NCBI GenBank assembly: GCA_947561585.1
Contig: CANNZV010000424.1
Coordinates: 388,957 to 452,956 of the forward strand
DNA from: Caprella mutica
Lineage: Eukaryota > Arthropoda > Malacostraca > Amphipoda > Caprellidae
Reading direction: 5' to 3'
DNA length: 64,000 bases
Shown here: positions 1 through 11,700 of the stretch, piece after piece
Layout of the letters: the number at the start of each line of letters is the position of its first letter
Numbering within the stretch: the first letter of the stretch is position 1
Notes under the pieces: model-generated
The model's input: only the letters and a program-made list of their open reading frames with translations
Told to the model about the DNA's origin: nothing
Databases searched by the model: none
Program-made: the position numbers and the translations under genes

Positions 1-2305
1 TATAATTCGGTGTAATTCGGTATAATTCGGTATTGAGTATAGTGTAATTCGGTATAATTCGGTGTAATTCGGTATTGAGTATAGTGTAATTCGGTATAAT
101 TCGGTGTAATTCGGTATAATTCGGTGTAATTCGGTATTGAGTATAGTGTAATTCGGTATAATTCGGTGTAATTCGGTATAATTCGGTATTGAGTATAGTG
201 TAATTCGGTATAATTCAGTGTAATTCGGTATAATTCGGTGTAATTCGGTATTGAGTATAGTGTAATTCGGTATAATTCGGTGTAATTCGGTATTGAGTAT
301 AGTGTAATTCGGTATAATTCGGTGTAATTCGGTATAATTCGGTGTAATTCGGTATAATTCGGTATTGAGTATAGTGTAATTCGGTATAATTCAGTGTAAT
401 TCGGTATAATTCGGTGTAATTCGGTATAATTCGGTATTGAGTATAGTGTAATTCGGTATAATTCGGTGTAATTCGGTATAATTCGGTGTAATTCGGTATT
501 GAGTATAGTGTAATTCGGTATAATTCAGTGTAATTCGGTATAATTCGGTGTAATTCGGTATAATTCGGTATTGAGTATAGTGTAATTCGGTATAATTCGG
601 TGTAATTCGGTATAATTCTGTATTGAGTATAGTGTAATTCGGTATAATTCGGTATAATTCGGTATTGAGTATAGTGTAATTCGGTATAATTCGGTATTGA
701 GTATAGTGTAATTCGGTATAATTCAGTGTAATTCGGTATAATTCGGTGTAATTCGGTATTGAGTATAGTGTAATTCGGTATAATTCGGTGTAATTCGGTA
801 TAATTCGGTGTAATTCGGTATTGAGTATAGTGTAATTCGGTATAATTCGGTGTAATTCGGTATAATTCGGTATTGAGTATAGTGTAATTCGGTATAATTC
901 GGTGTAATTCGGTATAATTCGGTGTAATTCGGTATTGAGTATTGTGTAATTCGGTATAATTCGGTGTAATTCGGTATAATTCGGTATTGAGTATAGTGTA
1001 ATTCGGTATAATTCAGTGTAATTCGGTATAATTCGGTATAATTCGGTATTGAGTATAGTGTAATTCGGTATAATTCGGTGTAATTCGGTATTGAGTATAG
1101 TGTAATTCGGTATAATTCAGTGTAATTCGGTATAATTCGGTGTAATTCGGTATAATTCGGTATTGAGTATAGTGTAATTCGGTATAATTCGGTGTAATTC
1201 GGTATTGAGTATAATGTAATTCGGTATAATTCGGTGTAATTCGGTATTGAGTATAGTGTAATTTGGTATAATTCGGTATAATTCGGTATAATTCGGTATT
1301 GAGTTTAGTGTAATTCGGTATAATTCGGTGTAATTCGGTATTATTCGGTGTAATTCGGTATTGAGTATAGTGTAATTCGGTATTGAGTATAGTGTAATTC
1401 GGTATAATTTGGTGTAATTCGGTATAATTCGGTGTAATTCGGTATAATTCGGTATTAAGTATAGTGTAATTCGGTATAATTCGGTGTAATTCGGTATAAT
1501 TCGGTGTAATTCGGTATTGAGTATAGTGTAATTCGGTATAATTTGGTGTAATTCGGTATAATTCGGTGTAATTCGGTATAATTCGGTATTGAGTATAGTT
1601 TAATTCGGTATAATTCGGTATAATTCGGTGTAATTCGGTATTGAGTATAGTGTAATTCGGTATAATTCGGTGTAATTCGGTATAATTCGGTATTGAGTAT
1701 AGTGTAATTCGGTATAATTCAGTGTAATTCGGTATAATTCGGTGTAATTCGGTATAATTCGGTATTGAGTATAGTGTAATTCGGTATAATTCAGTGTAAT
1801 TCGGTATAATTCGGTGTAATTCGGTATAATTCGGTATTGAGTATAGTGTAATTCGGTATAATTCGGTGTAATTCGGTATAATTCGGTGTAATTCGGTATT
1901 GAGTTTAGTGTAATTCGGTATAATTCAGTGTAATTCGGTATAATTCGGTATAATTCGGTATTGAGTATAGTGTAATTCGGTATAATTCGGTATTGAGTAT
2001 AGTGTAATTCGGTATAATTCGGTGTAATTCGGTATAATTCGGTGTAATTCGGTATAATTCGGTATAATTCGGTGTAATTCGGTATAATTCGGTGTAATTC
2101 GGTATAATTCGGTATTGAGTATAGTGTAATTCGGTATAATTCAGTGTAATTCGGTATAATTCGGTGTAATTCGGTATAGTTCGGTGTAATTCGGTATAAT
2201 TCGGTGTAATTCGGTATTGAGTATAGTGTAATTCGGTATAATTCGGTGTAATTCGGTGTAATTCGGTATAATTCGGTGTAATTCGGTATAATTCGGTATT
2301 TAGTG
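1..2305. repeat. 10-bp-unit satellite array with 12-bp spacer variant
   Basis: The block is made of the decamers TATAATTCGG and TGTAATTCGG, interrupted at irregular higher-order intervals by the 12-mer TATTGAGTATAG. It starts before the window and ends at about 2305. Point variants are few (for example AATTCAG, AATTTGG, GAGTTTAG), so the array is well homogenised. AATT recurs every 10 bp, about one helical turn. A long minus-strand open frame inside it is a by-product of the 10-bp period and is not a gene. Confidence 0.97.
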
Positions 2306-4224
2306 TAACCGCTCCGCGGCTCCAAATTCATATGAACACACGTACAAAGCATGTACAGAACAGAAATAATTATATTATTTAAAAATAAATAATTTTATCA
2401 TCAGTTTAATATCATAAATGAATATTTTGATTTTAAATAGCATATTAAGTTAAATACCATTCTCTTACGTCTTTTTTGAATAATTAAAAATAAGTAATGT
2501 ATCAATCGTAGGCAACTCCAAGGATACGTCACAGTAAGGACAATCCCAGTGAGAAGTGTCGCTAGAAAATTGAAAATACTGTAGTGCGACATCTTCCTAT
2601 ATTCAATGATCTGTGCTGAAGCCTTTCGTCACAGTGACGTATTGTGACGTCACTCACGCGTCATTTATTATTGCGCAGTTGAAGAATTTAATTTATCGTA
2701 AATGCTAGTTGAATAAAATTTATTCAAAATAAATATAATATAATTTAGTATAATCTTATGTTTCTTAAACCACATAATGAAATTTAAGAGTTAAGATCTC
2801 ATTAATACCAAGTTTACGAACGCTCATCTACGCAGTTGAAACTAGACCTACTTATTAGCGGGAAAGATAATTTAGGCAACATAATGTACTACTCAAGTGG
2901 CTGAAAAAGCCGTTTCAATATTTAATTGAAAAAACTGATGCACAATTTTCTGTAGGAATATTGTAAATTACAAACAACTTAAAAAAATCTTTATATTGGG
3001 CTGATTAACACTGCATACTGGCACGGATTAGTAACGATTCTGACCCACAGGGGGCGCGCATGAGGTATTTTAGGGAGATTGTCTTATCATCATAATTAGC
3101 GGTAAAGAGACAATAATGTAAGCATCTCATAAATTTTATATTTGTATCATAAGATTACTTTATATATTAAACGGTATAGAATATGTATATTTAAATTTAA
3201 ATAAAAGAATTTACTAAATATATTCTCCATATATGATAGGTATGATCACAGTACATGTAGAATATATAGACATTCTGAATATAGGTTGGTACATGAAAGT
3301 AGATTCCGTAAACTGGAAATCTCAACAAATTACAAAATATGTTTAAACAATGATAAATATATAGGATTTTATCTTTAATTAAATGTTTATATAATATTAT
3401 AGAAACCTGTATTGACCTAAAAGTGATTTAGAAACGATTAGTTTGCATAGTAAACTGTGAATATGAGGCTGGTTATGGTTTTTATCGATAGATATTTTAT
3501 AAACACCCTTTATACTAATACACAGTGTGTCTTTGTCTGTTGGTTGGTTGCAAGAAAAATGTCACGATTTAACATTTAATAAATAAAAAAATGTAGGAAT
3601 AATTTTGGTTCTATATATATTTATTTTTCACATTATTTTTCTTACATACATTTTTTCATATATTTTATTACATACATTTTTCTTACATACATTTTTACAT
3701 AGGTACATATTTTTTTAAATAATTTTCTTAAATAATTTTCATTTGACATAAAAAAAATACATTTAGTTTCTACATATATATTTTTAAACATATTTTTGTA
3801 TATATATTTTATTTATTATATTCTTTTAATATATGTTTTTTAACATATATTTTATTTCTTTTATTATTGATACCCCATTAATTTTAATGGTCTTGTCGGA
3901 ATAAATGGTGTAATATATTTTAATTACCCTTTCAATCCGATTTTTTTCTGAGTTCATTATGAGTAATAATAAAGTTTTTTTAATAATATTTATGTATTTG
4001 TATATTATTTTAATCTATTGATAAAGTGTTTATATCAAACTTATGATGGGACAATATTTCCCACCAGTAATGTACATCACAGACTATTGGGACAATATAT
4101 CCCAATAGAAAATGAATGTTATTAGTGGGACATATTTAGCCCATTCGGCGCAAAAGGGTTATTAAATATTATTTTATTTCTTATTTATTTGTTAATTATT
4201 TCCAACATAATATTATTTTCAGTG
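2306..4224. other. Non-coding AT-rich stretch
   Basis: I see no gene here. It is low-complexity AT-rich DNA. 3600-3860 holds TTTTTCTTACATACA-like simple repeats, and a piece around CCCCATTAATTTTAATG (3874-3890) recurs near 38773. A segment at about 3531-3566 recurs in inverted form at about 23647-23677. Confidence 0.6.
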
Positions 4225-4446
4225 AAGATGATATTAGTAATACATGTCGCCGGAATATCCCGAAAATGTCGGATGGGGATGATATTCGTTAGGAATATCG
4301 CGGAAATATCCCGAAAATGTCGGAAGGGAATCATATTGGTAATGCATGTCGCGGGAACATTCACTGGACATCGGGCCGCGATATTGCGACACTGAGGGGA
4401 GGTTGCGATATCGAGGGGATATTCCAGGAACATCGCAATGTTACCT
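4225..4446. repeat. Fragment of the AATATTCC/CGATATC repeat family
   Basis: The segment contains diverged copies of GGAATATCCCGAAAATGTCGG and ends ATCGCAATGTTACCTGGG. That matches the right end of the larger repeats at 15632-16824 and 31308-32680, so it is probably a short or truncated third copy. Overlapping short ORFs on both strands are by-products of the repeat. Confidence 0.6.
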
Positions 4447-4758
4447 GGGATGCTTAAATATAAGCTTTTGAATATATCAACTAATTTTTCAAATTAATAA
4501 AAAGAAACATTCTAAATAATCCTTCTAATAAATACGCTTCATGCAATCATATTTACGTATCATATATATCGCAAAATAAAGTTAACGATGTATTTTATTG
4601 AAAATATGAATATGAATCAATTTGATATAAATTTGCTTTATATAATAGAGAAAGAATATAATATAAACAAAAATTTCCTATAAATTAATAATTTTTTCAG
4701 TTATCTGAAATATGAAATATATCTACAATAATAGAATAAAGCTTTCTCTAACTTTCCG

Positions 4759-6211
4759 TCATAACGTTTCATGTCGAATTAATTGAATCGAAAAAATTTA
4801 ATTCAACTAAATCGCAAGCGACTGTCAGGAACAATAATAATGTTCAGGCAACTCAATTCCAAATATTCCTGCTGATTAAATTGGAATCTCTTTCCGGGAA
4901 TTAGAATTATATAGAACACTCTGGAGTAATTTGTGTTCTGCAGAGATTTCAAATTGATAAATTAAGGAGGATATGTGAAATTTGAAATGCTGCATTATTT
5001 AGATTTGAAAAGTAGGTATAATAGCTGATATTTATATTAAAAAAATATATTTGAAACTAGTTAAGAACAAAATAATCCAATAAATAATTTAAATATATAG
5101 CAATGGGATAATGTATATAAGAACATATTTATCAACATATATTTTAATTTCCACTGTTTATTGAATGCAAGATAAGTAACCTAATTCTTTTTATATCTCA
5201 CAAAAACATCTCTTTCTTTTTTTCAGGAAATATGAAAATATGATCTTAACCTGGTGCTTATCAAAACTAAACTATTCCATTAAAGAACAAATGCGTACTT
5301 GAGATTCTCCTTATTGCTTCTCTAGCTAAATCACCAACAGAAATACCGACATTTCTGATCGTGAAGCTAAAATATAGCAGATTCCGTAGGTAAAACAAAC
5401 AGTTTTGGATTTGAGGCGCTAGAGTTAGTGTTTGAAGGAAATTTAAGCTTCTTACATTCAGTGTTAGTTCTTCTTATTTACACCAAAGACTGGTGGTAGA
5501 AGTGAGGAGAGATGACAATTAGAAATTTATTTGCACTAACGGCAAATTGACGAAGAATTCGTGTTAGGACACAAATTATGCTGTAGCAGTGTACAATATA
5601 ATGAGAAATTTGAAATAGGAGACGAATTGTACTGTAGAATGTAATAAATAAAATTGACTATAAAATGAGTTATTTATACACTGTTACAGCTCCGAATTTG
5701 TAATCCGAACTACCAATATTTTTTAAAGGCCCTCTTGCCAGAAGAAGCAGACCTTCTTTAAATAATCAAAAGATCAATTATCTTTATTTAGACAATGAAC
5801 ATTAAAAATAGTTTTTGATCTTAAGAATGTAGCATATCAACCACTTTAGCCATTTATTCTACATATTTTAATATGAAATCTATATCGAAGACAAATTATT
5901 CCAGACTGTTTACTGCCATCAAATATATCTTATAAGACCTATATATAATACATAAATGTTAATCCACGTATTCATAGTACCAACATATTATGCATATTAT
6001 CGTGGAATGATGAATAATGCAGATTCAAGGCAATTGATATTTTTTTCTGAACACACTGTATTATTCCAATTCCCGGAAAGAGATTCCAATTTAATCAGCA
6101 GGAATATCTGGAATTGAGTTGCCTGAACATTATTATTGTTCCTGACAGTCGCTGGGGATTTAGTTCAATCAGATTTTTTCGGTTCAATTAATTCGTCCTG
6201 AAACGTTATGA
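4759..6211. mobile_element. 1.45-kb element with long (~155 bp) terminal inverted repeats
   Basis: Left arm 4759-4912 and right arm 6058-6211 are inverted copies, roughly 85-90% alike by eye. Shared landmarks are TCATAACGTTTCA at the outer edge, CGACTGTCAGGAACAATAAT in the middle and GGAATCTCTTTCCGGGAATT at the inner edge. No transposase-like ORF lies between the arms. It is best read as a non-autonomous DNA transposon or foldback element. No clear target duplication was found. Its interior includes the dispersed repeat at 5170-5580. Confidence 0.75.
5170..5580 (+). repeat. Dispersed ~400-bp repeat, copy A
   Basis: This segment recurs in opposite orientation at 54035-54435. Shared stretches include ACATCTCTTTCTT, AAAGAACAAATGCGTACTTG and GATTTGAGGCGCTAGAGTTA. 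The match covers nearly the whole segment with scattered substitutions and small indels. It has no ORF. Confidence 0.8.
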
Positions 6212-6635
6212 TGTACAGGATGGGAGGGGGTTTGGGTTTCTATGATTTAAGTTGGTTCACATTGAATATTGATATTTTTGGGATATCGATTTATAGTTAT
6301 TGGTATGTGTTAATATATTAATTACTTTGAAGGATGTAGTACGTAATTTTAATCAGATTACATTGTCTGAGATATAATATTCTGAAAACAAGCTATCAAA
6401 AGAAAAATTCATGTGAAAATGTGTTTGTTGTGTGTTTGTGTTAATATCAAAATGTGTTCAGGTTTAATTTTGTCTATTAAAAACATAGATTAGATTTTAC
6501 TCAAAATGTTTCTTTATTAATATTTATGACTTTATAAATACTTGCTCATTTCTTTAAAAAACTATATAATGTAATAATTTTTCTCTCTTATTCTTAATAA
6601 TAATAAGGGCGTTTGTTTTCTGGACTCTTTTGCGT
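6212..6635. other. Non-coding spacer before the LTR element
   Basis: AT-rich sequence with no ORF. It ends in GCGT (6632-6635), the left copy of the target duplication of the LTR retrotransposon. Confidence 0.6.
6632..6635. repeat. Target-site duplication, left copy
   Basis: GCGT directly precedes the 5' LTR and is repeated after the 3' LTR at 15322-15325. Confidence 0.85.
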
Positions 6636-7157
6636 TGTAATGGGACAGAATTAGTTATTCTGTCTGCGACGGTGAATGAGTACATACCCACTTTCTTTGT
6701 GCTATAGATGAGATCTAGAGTTAGATTCCTAGTGATACCTTAGTTTTGAATTGGTTGTGGTACTAGTAGGTTATCAGTGATGAGTTGGTAGAAAAGCGAG
6801 ATATTTCTTGTTGTTTCTACCGATATAATTCATGCTAAAATGTCTTTTGTATATTTCAGGTTAATATTTGGGAATAGTTAAATGTGTTGTAAAAGTAATG
6901 TGATAACTTGATAATATTGTGACCTTTATATCAAAAGTGTAGCAAATCATAGGTGGGTTTTCAAACATATGAATAGATATGATATGGTTTATATAATGGT
7001 AATTTACGTAGAAACTAAATAGTATTCTTTTGTACATTTACAGCTCGGCTCCAGACGTTAACTATTATCAAACAATATATGCATTCACTCAGAACGACTT
7101 GTTACTAAACCTTCAACAATCAATGATATCTAGCACAAAGTATTTTATCCCATTACA
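6636..7157 (+). repeat. 5' LTR
   Basis: The LTR starts TGTAATGGGA and ends TCCCATTACA, a perfect 10-bp terminal inverted repeat. A TATA-like TATATAA lies at 6990-6996, about 160 bp before the LTR end. No AATAAA was seen inside the LTR. Confidence 0.95.
6990..6996 (+). promoter_or_regulatory. TATA-like element of the 5' LTR
   Basis: TTTATATAATGG sits in the LTR where a Pol II core promoter for full-length element RNA could lie. The assignment rests on sequence only. Confidence 0.4.
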
Positions 7158-7173
7158 TGACAACGTATTTCTA

Positions 7174-7185
7174 TGGTGCCGTGAC
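7174..7185 (+). promoter_or_regulatory. Possible primer-binding-like motif
   Basis: TGGTGCCGTGAC begins 16 bases after the LTR. TGG-starting motifs of this kind are typical of tRNA primer sites, but a canonical site should lie within a few bases of the LTR. The bases directly after the LTR (TGACAACG) matched no tRNA 3' end I know, so the primer is unresolved. Confidence 0.3.
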
Positions 7186-7224
7186 TAAAAGGGAATTAGT
7201 AAGAGAAGACCAGCACGAGAGAAA

Positions 7225-8775
7225 ATGGACGAGTTGAAAACACCACCGCAACTGGGTGAAGAAAATCCGGATGAGAAGAAGATTATTGAAGATAACTTGA
7301 AGGTTATGAGTGACTTTATGGAAGTCATGAAAGAAAGAGGCACGAGTAACATGGATAATGACATTATTGATAAGATGAAGAAGATGAAAGAAGAATGGGC
7401 GGAAATTCTTGGGGAATCGAAAACCGGTGAAGTTATAGTGAAAGAAAAGAAAGTAGTAGATGATATACAAGGTGCTATCCCCAAGAAGAACATGAAAACT
7501 GACAAGGATATAGAAAGTGCTACTGATAATAAAGAAACGTTAGAAACTTCTAGTAGTTTAGATTTAACATCGACGGAGGAGAGTGAGGATGAAAGCGAGA
7601 GTGCGGATGAAGAGTCAGGATCAGCAAGTAAACAAGAGAAGAAGACGACCAAGAAGAAGAAATTAGGAAAATACAAGAAAATCAAGATAAATGCGAGTAG
7701 TGAGAATGAACAGTTCCACAAGTTAATTGATGTTGTTCAAAAATTTGACAATAGGATAGTACCAACACCAGAAAGGTTTGAAGAAACAAGTGGCAGTGAT
7801 CTAAAAGGATATCTGAAGAAGTTTGAGGAATACTGTGAGAATAATTTCAAATGCTCTAGAAATATGTGGCTGGTAGAGTTAGAAAAATTCCTATCTGGAA
7901 GAGTTTTGCAAGCACTACAGATTATGAGAGATGATAGAGAATCTTACGAAGATACAAAGAAGAAATTGCTTGAGTGGTTCAACAACTCCAAAGATTCACG
8001 AAAGAGAAAACAGAAGGATTTATTCAAAAAAATGAATTACATCAAAGATGAATCATTGTATCTTTACATGGCAAGACTGGAGAAACAATTCAAGAACGCA
8101 TACCCACAAAACAATGTCAATGATAGTAAGATAATTATTAAGAAAATGATGTCTTCTCTACCAAGAAATATTAAAGGACAAATGAAAGCGCAGATTATGA
8201 GTTACAAATTGAATGATAAAGAGATTAAATGGAAGACGCTAAAAAAATGGGCGAGATATTTTGACTTAGAAAAAGAAGACGACACAAGTATGAGCGAAGA
8301 AGAGAAGTTTGGTAGAGAGGTGGTGATAACGCTAGGACAGAGAGATGGAGAGAGATCGGATGATATGATTGAGGTGAATAGAAATGAGTACTATCAACAA
8401 CAAAATAACAACACAGCACCAAGACAGAACAAAAGTGTCCATGCACAGGATAAGGAGCAAGGTTTCCAACGTAGATATTTCACACGTCCAAGAAATAATT
8501 TGAACAGAAGTAACGTACATTGCAATTATTGTAATAGAATCGGGCACATTGCGGCTGATTGTAGGAGCAGATTGAAACAATGTTCTGGCTGTGGAGGTGA
8601 TGACCATATGATACGAAATTGTCCGAATGGAAAGGAAAATGTAAATAATTACAGAGGAACCGTGAAACACAACAGTGTGAATAAACAGCATTTTGGAGAT
8701 AGAAAGAGAGAACATGAAACTCATTTTAATGAGAGGTTAAACTACCAGCCTCTAGTTCAGTTGAGGGAGTACTAG
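7225..8775 (+). CDS. gag: Gag polyprotein of the Gypsy-type element
   Basis: This 516-residue Gag starts at the first ATG after the LTR. The N-terminal ~160 residues are highly charged, with acidic and lysine-rich tracts (TKKKKLGKYKKIK near 150). Residues ~180-350 resemble the retrotransposon Gag capsid-like helical region. Two CCHC zinc knuckles follow: CNYCNRIGHIAADC (433-446) and CSGCGGDDHMIRNC (453-466), both with C-x2-C-x4-H-x4-C spacing, for binding element RNA. The expected role is assembly of the cytoplasmic particle. The frame is intact and overlaps the pol open frame by 43 nt. Confidence 0.93.
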   Translation: MDELKTPPQLGEENPDEKKIIEDNLKVMSDFMEVMKERGTSNMDNDIIDKMKKMKEEWAEILGESKTGEVIVKEKKVVDDIQGAIPKKNMKTDKDIESATDNKETLETSSSLDLTSTEESEDESESADEESGSASKQEKKTTKKKKLGKYKKIKINASSENEQFHKLIDVVQKFDNRIVPTPERFEETSGSDLKGYLKKFEEYCENNFKCSRNMWLVELEKFLSGRVLQALQIMRDDRESYEDTKKKLLEWFNNSKDSRKRKQKDLFKKMNYIKDESLYLYMARLEKQFKNAYPQNNVNDSKIIIKKMMSSLPRNIKGQMKAQIMSYKLNDKEIKWKTLKKWARYFDLEKEDDTSMSEEEKFGREVVITLGQRDGERSDDMIEVNRNEYYQQQNNNTAPRQNKSVHAQDKEQGFQRRYFTRPRNNLNRSNVHCNYCNRIGHIAADCRSRLKQCSGCGGDDHMIRNCPNGKENVNNYRGTVKHNSVNKQHFGDRKREHETHFNERLNYQPLVQLREY

Positions 8776-11700
8776 AGGATCAGTGTAATAATGCCTCAGC
8801 AACAAACAACAAACGAGAGGAATATAACCAATATAATAAAGTAATTAAATTGCAAAACCGTAAATATTGGACCGACAATGGAAATAAGTGTAAGATGGAA
8901 AAGAATGTAAGGGAACATAATAAAATATACGAAGATATTTTATTGGAGGAGAGGCAAGAAGAGGAGGAGTTTCGAAAGGAGGAGGAATTAATAGAAAGGG
9001 AGGAGCAACCGCGTAAGGAGCTGTGTGAGAAAGTTAAGCTGAGAGAGGAGGAGTTTCGAAGGGAGGAAAAACTAATAGAAAGGGAGGAGCAATCACGAGA
9101 GGAGCTGTGTGAGGACGTTGAGCTGGGAGAGGAGGAGCTGCCTGAGAATCTACAAAAAGAGGAAGAACAAAAAGTGAAGGTGAGAAGTCAAAATAATAGA
9201 TTTGATACGGAAATAGATTATAACGTTAACATGGCATTGAACCCAGTAAAATTAATGGTAGTGGAAGTAGAAATAAATAATGTAAAGTGCACTGCATTAA
9301 TTGATACGGGAGCTACAAACAGTATGATAAGAGCTGAAGCTTTGAAAAGATCTAAATTAGAGGCTGATGATAGTAAACAGTTTTACATAAAAGGGATTGG
9401 TAATTCTCAATTTAAAACTATTGGAATGACAAATTTTAAGTTACGAATGTTTAACAGAGAGATGAAAAATGCACAATTTGGAGTAGCTCCATTGAACACT
9501 CTTAAATATGATATCGTACTTGGAGCACCATTTCTTAAAAATAATAAATTTGTAATTGATATGGCTAAAGGAACATTGTATAATTACAGAGATGATGGTT
9601 CATATTTAGTAGCAAAGTTTGACAGGAATGGAGCATATGTGAATGCACTGGAAGAAAAAATACCTGTGTATCTAGCTAATGATGCTTTAATTAATGGCAA
9701 TGCTGTTAAAGTTGAAATAAATGTGAGCCATGTTAGTAATCCTAAGTGTGATAAGATATGGTATTTTGAAGGAAAGAGTACAAATAAATATAAATATCTT
9801 GATGGTATAATTAATGAGGATAAAGAGAGTCACAATGTAATTATCAAAACAAAAAATATGTGTAAATGTAAGTTAAAGAAAGGTGAGAAGGTTGGGGAAA
9901 TTAGTGCTATAATAGAAGTGGATGAAATAAATGAATTTAATAAACAAATAATGTGGTCAATGGAGGAATTAAATCTGAAAGTAGACATAGGAGATAATAA
10001 TTCTGAGATAGAGAGGTCCCGTATTGTTGAGATGTTACATGCAGTTCAGAATGCATTTGGTAAAAATGACCAGGAGGTGGGAAAAGCAAAAGTGCTACCA
10101 CATAATATTGAACTAACTGACAATACACCAATATGGCAAAGACCCAGAAGATTTCCTGAACCAGTGACAAAAGAAATAGAGACTCAATGTCTTGAACTGT
10201 TAGATCTTGACATAATAGAATATAGTAAGTCTCCATATTCATCTCCTATAGTGCCTATAAGAAAGAAAAATGGTCAGTTAAGGCTATGTATAGACTATCG
10301 GAAGATAAATGCTATCACAAAGAGAGAAAAATTCCCAATGCCTAATTTGAACGATTCCATCTATGGAGCACACAGTATTAAATACTTTTCCAAATTAGAC
10401 CTAGTCAAAGGGTACTATCAAATTCCTCTAGGTGAAGACAGTAAGCAATACACGGCATTCAGTACTCCAAATAATCATTTCCAATTCAAGAGAGTAGCAT
10501 TTGGTCTCAAAAATAGTGGTATATATTTCCAAAGAAAAATGCAGGAAATCTTATCTGAATTTGGATCTAAATATGTAATAATATATATAGATGATGTGTT
10601 AATTATGAGCAAAAGTTTTGAAGAACATGTACAATTGACTAGTAAAGTAATGAGAACTCTAATGGAGAATGGAATAAAGGTAAATATTAATAAATGCGAA
10701 TTTTTTAAAGAAGAAGTAGGATTTTTGGGTCATATGGTTGGAAGTACAGGCATTGGAAAGGCACCGGAGTTTATTGAAAAAATGAAAAATTATCCAAAGC
10801 CTAATAATATAACTGAGCTCCGTCAATTTTTGGGGTTGGTGAATTTTCAAGGTAAATTCGTAGAAAATCTGTCAACACTAACTAAACCTCTGTCTCGGAT
10901 AACTGGGGGACCTAAGCGTAAAAGGTTAGTATGGACAGAAGATATGGATAGTGCTTACGACATGTTAAAGGTAAAGCTAACTGAAGAAGTCACACTGTCA
11001 TTTCCGGATTACAGTGAGAAAGCGCATCCACTCGAATTGTCCGTTGATGCTTCAGGTGTTGGAGTTGGTGGTTGCCTGCAACAACTGCAGAATGGACAGG
11101 TGAGAACTATCGCCTATGCATCCATGACTTTTTCTAAAGCACAACAGAATTACTCTACCATTGAAAGAGAGTTATGTGCTATTAGATGGGGAGTTAAGAA
11201 TTTCCGACCTTTCATTTTTGGAGTGAAATTTGTATTGTACACTGATCATAAGCCATTGTTATATATACAAAATATGTCCCATGAGAATTCTCGTTTAATG
11301 AGGACAATAAATGAATTGGCAGAATATGATTTTGTAATTAGATATAAACCTGGTAGTGACAATGGTGCAGCAGATGCTATGTCACGTATTTCTCAAAATG
11401 TAAAGGATGAAAATGAATGTAAAAATAATGATGAACTCCCTAGAGGTTTACGTATACCAACGCTAGTACCGGGTGGCGGAGACTCGTTATTTGTAGCATT
11501 GTTAATGATATTACAGCGTAAGTGTGTTGACATTACTAGTGCAAATGTTCCTAGTGATCAGGATACACTTCGATATAGTATGGTCACTCATTTGATTGAC
11601 AATAGTAAGAAATATGGAATAGATGTAACGAAGGGTTATAGGAAAAGACTTGAAATTATGAAGAAAGCGGGACAACTTCCGTGTGAAGCGTTGATATTAG

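Noticed and set aside
1600..2352. 250-residue minus-strand frame of PNYTELYRIT repeats
   Set aside because: It is the translation of the 10-bp satellite. The frame stays open because the unit lacks stops in that phase, and it ends at a point mutation within the array. It has no gene features.
8850..8852. TTG at 8850 as the start of Pol
   Set aside because: The open frame continues upstream to 8733 with no ATG, overlapping gag. A -1 frameshift explains expression better than a non-ATG start.
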